64,000 bases of DNA from NCBI RefSeq assembly GCF_000744815.1, contig NZ_JQMQ01000005.1:5165801-5229800 (forward strand), read 5' to 3'. The notes beneath the pieces are model-generated. The model did no database searches, was not told where the DNA came from, and saw only the letters and a program-made list of their open reading frames with translations. The translations under genes and the position numbers were made by a program. Source of the stretch: Phaeacidiphilus oryzae TH49. Its GTDB lineage: Bacteria > Actinomycetota > Actinomycetes > Streptomycetales > Streptomycetaceae. Every line of letters starts with the position of its first letter. The stretch's first letter is position 1. Positions 59,552-64,000 of the stretch are shown here, one piece after another.

Positions 59552-59977
59552 TCAGTCAGGGCTCGCCGGGGCCCGTACCTGCAAAGGATCACCAAGTTCC
59601 CTCGACCTCTCCCGCCAACCGATCACGGGCCGACGCCGAAGAACAAACACAGTGACGAGAGGTGCCGCCCCCGGAACGGTGATGACAGCAGCTGTGCCAC
59701 TGTGTCCACGGCTCACCTGCCACACGCCGAGACCCAGAGCTACAGCGGCGATGATGAACCCGAAGATCAATCCCAGAAGGTCAAGTTGCCAAGCGCGTTC
59801 ATCTCGCAAGGCAGCTTGTCGCTGCTCTTCGACCCTCAGGTCATGCTGCCTCGTCATCTCAGGCCCGACTGCAAGCAAACACGCAGCGAGGTGCTCGGGA
59901 GGCAGCTTTGCCCATTGCATCGCGATGTCGAGGCCAGTCGGCCCGTGCCCGGCACTCTGGCTACTCCCCGCGCTCAC
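59552..59977 (-). CDS. Small membrane protein, DUF2335-like
   Basis: 141 aa. 'LPPEHLAACLLAVGPEMTRQ', a charged helix, then two membrane helices ('LDLLGLIFGFIIAAVALGLG', 'AAVITVPGAAPLVTVFVLRR'). The layout P-E...R-Q...two helices recalls DUF2335 membrane proteins of prophages. Overlaps the upstream gene by 4 bp. Confidence 0.65.
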   Translation of the reverse strand: MSAGSSQSAGHGPTGLDIAMQWAKLPPEHLAACLLAVGPEMTRQHDLRVEEQRQAALRDERAWQLDLLGLIFGFIIAAVALGLGVWQVSRGHSGTAAVITVPGAAPLVTVFVLRRRPVIGWRERSRELGDPLQVRAPASPD

Positions 59978-60432
59978 TGCAGCGACCCCCCGTCCAGTGC
60001 ACTGGGATGCCCACTTTGATCTGACGCACCTTCCGGAGGAGGCCCGAGAGTCCGCAACATACGGTCCAACTGGGCGAAGAGCACCGCCTCGGCGTGCGGG
60101 GTCTCCGGGGCCTCAGCAAGACGCGCCAGCGAGATTCCCGCATATCGCCCGATATCGAATGTCTGCGCAAGCAGCCGGGCCTGCTCTTCGAGTTCCCGCT
60201 CTTGTGCACGCTTCATCGCAGCTAAGTGTCTATCTCGGGCCACCATATGCAGCTCATCCATCGCGGCTGCCGCTAGGGCGACGGCGCCAGGGAGCACCAC
60301 CAACAGGAAGACCTGGCGAGACCCCGCCAGTCCGATGACCAACTGCATTACAGTGAAGATCAAAACCCATGCCGTTGAGATGATCGAAAGATCACTACGT
60401 GTCCGCGCTCGGCTCCGATGCGGTTCGGTCAT
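59974..60432 (-). CDS. Membrane protein, partner of the DUF2335-like gene
   Basis: 152 aa. Two N-terminal helices ('IISTAWVLIFTVMQLVIGLA', 'QVFLLVVLPGAVALAAAAMD') and a long charged helix ('ARDRHLAAMKRAQERELEEQ'), then an acidic tail. Four-bp overlap with the next gene suggests a two-gene membrane unit. Confidence 0.68.
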   Translation of the reverse strand: MTEPHRSRARTRSDLSIISTAWVLIFTVMQLVIGLAGSRQVFLLVVLPGAVALAAAAMDELHMVARDRHLAAMKRAQERELEEQARLLAQTFDIGRYAGISLARLAEAPETPHAEAVLFAQLDRMLRTLGPPPEGASDQSGHPSALDGGSLQ

Positions 60433-60536
60433 CCCTCGATACTGGCAGCCACGCTCACGCCGGATAAGCCCCCTGCTGGACTACGTCACAGCCGAGAGGC
60501 CAAGGCGCCCCTAGGCCCCTCCGGAGCCCCTGCCAG

Positions 60537-61081
60537 CTATCTGCCGATCTGGTGGCGGCTGCCGCTTCGATCAGAAGACTCGACCGCACTCTTCGCCTTC
60601 CTCCGCCCCTTGGCGATGCGTTCGGCCTGCTGGCGGGTTGCCCCGATGATCTGCCCGATCTCGTCGAACGTCATCCGCTGCCCGCGCAACGTCAACACCC
60701 CCTGCGGACGGATCTCCCGCAGCGTCTCGTGCCTGCCCGGCCAGTCCCGGAGCATGCACGTGCCCACCCTCGCGCGCTCCGCCGCGTTGGGGATCGCCTC
60801 CGGGGCCTCCAATGCGGCTCGACCGCGTCATGCCGCTCGACCCGGGCTGTGCTGTACCCCCGGCGCAGTTCCTCCAGCTGCGCATGCAGAGTGTGCGGCA
60901 CCAGCCGGGCCAGCAGCCGCGGGTACTTCCGGAAGGACGCCTCGTGCGTCCGCCATCCCGGCGCTGCCTGTTCCAGCAGCCAACCGACCGCCCGCTCCTC
61001 CCAGCCCGGCCGGCCAGGCGCCGGCACCTGCTCCGGCCAGCCCGGAGGGATGGAGATCTGCAGCTCGCGGGACTCGGTCAT
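60537..61081 (-). pseudogene. Frameshifted HTH protein gene
   Basis: From ATG 61081 the frame gives a sound N-terminal half ('ELQISIPPGWPEQVPAPGRP', 'HTLHAQLEELRRGYSTARVE') up to about 60815, then turns into an Arg-rich shadow. The second half ('RPQGVLTLRGQRMTFDEIGQ', 'IIGATRQQAERIAKGRRKAK', an HTH) lies in another frame beginning near TTG 60812. One base inserted or lost near GCCGCATTGG would join them into a protein of about 180 aa. Either a decayed gene, a sequence error, or two overlapping genes. Confidence 0.55.
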
Positions 61082-61136
61082 GTGTTCGAGTCTAGGTCGA
61101 CGGGCACGCTCGCAGCGACAGGCTCACACTTGGATC

Positions 61137-61661
61137 ATGGGCACCGTGATCCTGAGCTGCATCGCGGTGGCCGTGGCGATCATCACGGCCATAACCGCCG
61201 TATGGCAGGCGCGGTCGGCCCGAATCAGGGAAGTGGAGAGCCTCTACATCAGTCGCTACTGGACGCTCATCGATCGCATGGATCTCCGCACAATCACCTG
61301 CCATGCACTCGGGCCATTGGAGAAAGACGAAGAGAAGTGGCTCAGGCTCTTCATCCGGCTTAGCGAGGATGAAGCGGACCTTCGAGCCGCCGGTTGGGTG
61401 TCCGATGACATCTGGGCGATCTGGGAGGCGTCGATCCGGCGCCAGTTCCGCCCAGGCGCACCCTGTCGGCGGATCTACGAGATGGCGATCAAGGACTCCG
61501 ACGAGGAACGGGACTACCAGTACTTGCACCTGCGGAGGATCCTCGGCGGCGCAGCCTCAGAACAGTACGACCCGGCCTACGGCATGTCTCGCTGCGCATT
61601 CCGCTCCCTGCGCAGACTCCATCCAAGCCGAGTCAAGCGCCCTCGGCATGCACTGGGCTAG
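61137..61661 (+). CDS. Membrane-anchored hypothetical protein
   Basis: 174 aa: N-terminal helix 'VILSCIAVAVAIITAITAVW', then a soluble helical domain 'SLYISRYWTLIDRMDLRTIT', 'WLRLFIRLSEDEADLRAAGW'. Such short anchored proteins are common in accessory regions. ATG 61137 without a strong site. Confidence 0.68.
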   Translation: MGTVILSCIAVAVAIITAITAVWQARSARIREVESLYISRYWTLIDRMDLRTITCHALGPLEKDEEKWLRLFIRLSEDEADLRAAGWVSDDIWAIWEASIRRQFRPGAPCRRIYEMAIKDSDEERDYQYLHLRRILGGAASEQYDPAYGMSRCAFRSLRRLHPSRVKRPRHALG

Positions 61662-61735
61662 CCCGTATAGCCTTCGGCAGCTCACATGCGTGAAACAGTT
61701 GCTCGTACCCCGGCATACGAGTAGTGTGCTTCGTG

Positions 61736-61966
61736 ATGGACCCCCGACCCTGGCGGGAACGCATCGCCGCCGAAGACGAGATCCAGCGCCAGCTCCGCGA
61801 GGACATGGCGCAATCAGCCGTCCGCCGCGCCGAAGCGCTCCGCGACGGCGTCGCCGACCTCGGCAGCAACAGCGCCGTCGCCCGGGACCTGGGCACCACC
61901 GAAGGGGCCGTGAGGCGCGCACTACGCGCCCTCAACTCCGCTGGCACGGAGGAGAACCCCATCTAA
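61736..61966 (+). CDS. Small HTH protein
   Basis: 76 aa. 'SAVARDLGTTEGAVRRALRA' is a convincing helix-turn-helix; a charged helix precedes it. ATG 61736. Possibly a regulator for the following genes. Confidence 0.68.
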   Translation: MDPRPWRERIAAEDEIQRQLREDMAQSAVRRAEALRDGVADLGSNSAVARDLGTTEGAVRRALRALNSAGTEENPI

Positions 61967-62043
61967 CCCCATAAAGCAGCGGGCCCCGGAACAGCGACTG
62001 GCATCGCCGCCCGGGACCACTTGACCAAGGAGTTGCACCCTCC

Positions 62044-62292
62044 ATGGCCCGACCGCACCCTACCGCGCGTGATCGCGCGGAGATCACCCCCGACCCTGCT
62101 CCCATCACCGCGGAGCTCGCCGGCGACGTCGCCAACCGCGACCGCGTGCTGATCACCATCACCGGCACCCGCGGCCTGTGCGACCTCACCCTCCACCGCC
62201 TCCGGCACGTGTTCTCCCACGTCGACGCGGACCAGCCCGAGGACACGGGCATGGCCGGCCTCGCCATCACCTGGGCCACCTGCACCCTCTGA
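62044..62292 (+). CDS. Hypothetical protein
   Basis: 82 aa: 'NRDRVLITITGTRGLCDLTL', 'FSHVDADQPEDTGMAGLAIT'. ATG 62044 has AAGGAG 14 bp away. No family. Confidence 0.6.
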   Translation: MARPHPTARDRAEITPDPAPITAELAGDVANRDRVLITITGTRGLCDLTLHRLRHVFSHVDADQPEDTGMAGLAITWATCTL

Positions 62293-62391
62293 CCCCTCCG
62301 CCACCGCCCGTGCGGGCACGGCGGAAGGCAGCGCACCCATGCGCCGACGTCACCGCCGCGCCCCGGGCCCAGCCCGGAAGGCCACGCACCC

Positions 62392-62583
62392 ATGCGCTTC
62401 TCCACCTGGCTCATCATCCTCACCGCCGCCGCGCTCCTCCTCACCCACCCCGCCGCCCTCGGCGCCGCACTCACCGCCGCCGGCTGGCTCCTGCACAGCA
62501 CTGCCGCCCTGATCGGCCTGCTCGCCGCCGCACTGGCCTGGCGCCTGCTGCGGCCCCACCCGCTGGCCCGGTGGGGCCGATGA
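62392..62583 (+). CDS. Small membrane protein
   Basis: 63 aa with two helices ('WLIILTAAALLLTHPAALGA', 'TAALIGLLAAALAWRLL'). Its TGA overlaps the ATG of the next gene. Similar position to small Spd-type proteins near plasmid transfer genes (inference). Confidence 0.68.
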   Translation: MRFSTWLIILTAAALLLTHPAALGAALTAAGWLLHSTAALIGLLAAALAWRLLRPHPLARWGR

Positions 62584-63785
62584 CCACCGCGTCCTCCATG
62601 TGGAAGCTGCTGGCCGACCACGGCACCGCCCTGGTTCTCACCAGCATCACCGCGGTGGCACTCGGCGCGCTCTGGCGCTCCGCCCGCCGGCCCCGCCTCG
62701 CCCGCCCGCCGATCAACCGCCTGAGGCTCGCCAGCCTCGTCCTGGCCGTCCCCGGGCTGATGGCTCTCGGACTGTCCGCGAACACCTCATACCGCTACCT
62801 GGGCGTCCACCTCGGCATCCACGAGACCACCGAACGCCTCGCCCTGGCCGGCGTCGCCGAGGGGGCCATCGTCGCCCTGAGCGTCTACTCCTGGGCCACC
62901 AAGGCCAAGGGCCCGGCCTGGATCGCCTACGGCGCCGTACTCGTCCAGGCCATCCCCGCGTTCGCGGTCTCCGGCGGCTGGGGCGGCATCGTCCGCGTCC
63001 TGTTCGGCCCGCTGCTGCTCGCCACCGTGCTGCACTACCTCCTCGGCCTCGAACTCCGCGCCGCCGGCCTCCGCTCCGACGGGATCCTCGCCCAGGGCGG
63101 CCGGGAGATGCGCGAGCGCCTGGTCGCCTACCTCGGCATCGGACGCCGAGGCGCCGACTCAGCCGCCATCGCCCGCTCCCGCGCGGCCGACCGCGCCGTC
63201 GCCCTCGCCGACCACACCGCCGCCGCCGAACGGCCACGCCGCAAGCGCCGCCTGGCCGCCCGGCTCGCCATCGCGATGGACGCCGCCCGGCATGGCTTGC
63301 CCGAGCCCGACGCCGACGCTGCCGAGCGCGCGATCGTCGCGCGGATCAAGCGCCGCAAGTCCGCCGCCGCCCTCGCCGCCATCCCCGGCAACTACCAGTG
63401 GACCGCCGGTCGAGCCGAGGCCGGACCCGCTCCGGAGGTGGTCATCGACCGGGCCGCACCGGACAGGCCGGCCCTGCGCTACATCCCCATCGCCCGGCCA
63501 GCCGTACCGGTGGCTGCGCTACCAGCCAAGGACGATCGCCGGGCCCGGCGGGTGGTCACCGAGACCGTGACCATCACCCCCGCTGAGCTGCGACGCAAGG
63601 CACAGCGGCTGAACGCCAAGGTGGTCACTGAAACCGGCCGCCCGGTGACCATCGCCGTGCTCCGCGAAGCGTTCGACCTCTCCCGCCGCGACGCCACCGA
63701 ACTCCGCCGCCAGCTCGTCGGCCAACCGGTCACCCAGCGCCCCGCCGACGACCCCCAGGCCGCTACCACCGAGGGATACCTGTGA
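62580..63785 (+). CDS. DUF2637-like membrane protein with HTH-like tail
   Basis: 401 aa. Four or five helices in the first 170 residues ('ALVLTSITAVALGALW', 'LASLVLAVPGLMALGLSANT', 'LALAGVAEGAIVALSVYSWA', 'VLFGPLLLATVLHYLLGLEL'), as in DUF2637 proteins encoded before transfer genes of Streptomyces plasmids. The cytoplasmic part is Ala/Arg-rich; the end 'TIAVLREAFDLSRRDATELR' is HTH-like. Next gene overlaps (GTGA). Confidence 0.72.
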   Translation: MTTASSMWKLLADHGTALVLTSITAVALGALWRSARRPRLARPPINRLRLASLVLAVPGLMALGLSANTSYRYLGVHLGIHETTERLALAGVAEGAIVALSVYSWATKAKGPAWIAYGAVLVQAIPAFAVSGGWGGIVRVLFGPLLLATVLHYLLGLELRAAGLRSDGILAQGGREMRERLVAYLGIGRRGADSAAIARSRAADRAVALADHTAAAERPRRKRRLAARLAIAMDAARHGLPEPDADAAERAIVARIKRRKSAAALAAIPGNYQWTAGRAEAGPAPEVVIDRAAPDRPALRYIPIARPAVPVAALPAKDDRRARRVVTETVTITPAELRRKAQRLNAKVVTETGRPVTIAVLREAFDLSRRDATELRRQLVGQPVTQRPADDPQAATTEGYL

Positions 63786-64000
63786 CCATCAACGGCCACA
63801 CCCGGCCGAGCCCGAAGCTCCTCCCCGCGTCTGGCGAGGACACCGTCCAGGACCGTGTCCCGGAGACGCTGCCCGCCGTCCCGGCCCCGATCGAGGGCAC
63901 CGTGCTGCCCGCCGACAGCGCCACGCCGCCCGCACGGCGGCCGCGCGTCCGCATCGTGCACGGCGCCGCCCGCACCGTCCGCGTCGTCAAGGTCGTCGCG
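63782..64000 (+). CDS. Truncated gene at window edge, possible FtsK/TraB-type N-terminus
   Basis: GTG 63782 overlaps the previous stop; 73 residues are visible, Pro/Ala-rich, ending 'RVRIVHGAARTVRVVKVV'. A basic stretch like this precedes the first membrane helix in several Streptomyces FtsK-type transfer proteins, and the preceding DUF2637-like gene fits, but the diagnostic motor domain lies outside the window. Confidence 0.5.
   Translation, partial: MTINGHTRPSPKLLPASGEDTVQDRVPETLPAVPAPIEGTVLPADSATPPARRPRVRIVHGAARTVRVVKVVA

Larger units (their letters stand above)
41022..64000. mobile_element. Element 2: phage/plasmid-like integrative element, right end not in window
   Basis: Starts at the shared att site with a minus-strand tyrosine integrase 170 bp away and a divergent repressor/Cro pair. 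A rightward operon of more than 20 tightly packed genes follows (43583-57703): recombination and replication functions (DnaQ-like nuclease, Sak4-like ATPase, UvrD-like helicase, initiator, DnaB-like helicase, SSB) plus a WhiB-Lsr2 protein. From 57722 strand and composition change (lipoproteins, membrane proteins, broken genes). At 62580 a DUF2637-like membrane protein and a truncated gene follow. No capsid, terminase or tail gene is seen in the 23 kb available, so phage or conjugative nature is undecided. Confidence 0.78.

Overview
The window is very GC-rich DNA with GTG/TTG starts, ATGA/GTGA gene overlaps and strong purine ribosome-binding sites. Together with actinobacterial families (homodimeric AceE, DUF3052, DUF3152, WhiB, Lsr2 tail, RepSA/TraSA/KorSA-type plasmid genes) this points to a Streptomyces-like actinomycete chromosome. 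No assignment below species-group level is possible from sequence reading alone.

Chromosome, 1-26006. Two tandem secreted G1-type (glutamic) peptidases are followed by the pyruvate dehydrogenase E1 gene aceE with a near-perfect terminator. Next come DUF3052, a peroxiredoxin, and a tellurium-resistance/stress block: three TerD-like proteins, a TerA-like protein, the TerC-like membrane protein DUF475, a thiamine-binding MTH1187 protein and a StiP-type phosphoribosyltransferase/protease. A ROK regulator is embedded in it. Then come DUF4383, a zinc ribbon, an SDR with a divergent XRE/MmyB regulator, a lactate permease, a response regulator - histidine kinase - GerMN lipoprotein operon, a DUF3152 putative metalloprotease and an Hsp20.

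Element 1, about 26007-41065 (about 15 kb). It is bounded by two identical 44-bp copies of the 3' part of a tRNA-Val(UAC) gene read on the minus strand. It carries the pSAM2-like order: NUDIX protein, HTH-TPR regulator, KorSA-type GntR repressor with palindromic operators, SCO3933-like protein, FtsK-type TraSA, RepSA, Xis and Int. This is a complete-looking actinomycete integrative conjugative element (AICE). Two lower-GC cargo genes stand out: an MmeI-like type IIG restriction-methylase and a 496-residue protein of unknown function.

Element 2, 41066 to beyond the right edge. It starts with its own minus-strand tyrosine integrase next to the second tRNA fragment, so two elements appear stacked at one tRNA site. 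An intact tRNA-Val is expected outside the window. It has a divergent repressor/Cro-like switch and a long rightward operon of small overlapping genes. These include a WhiB-Lsr2 fusion, a DnaQ-type exonuclease, a Sak4-like ATPase, a UvrD-like helicase, DUF2303, a replication protein whose gene contains an array of hairpin repeats, a DnaB-like helicase and SSB. A variable region follows with two related lipoproteins, membrane proteins and broken genes. At the right edge a DUF2637-like membrane protein and a truncated gene suggest the start of a conjugation module, so the element mixes phage-like replication with plasmid-like features.
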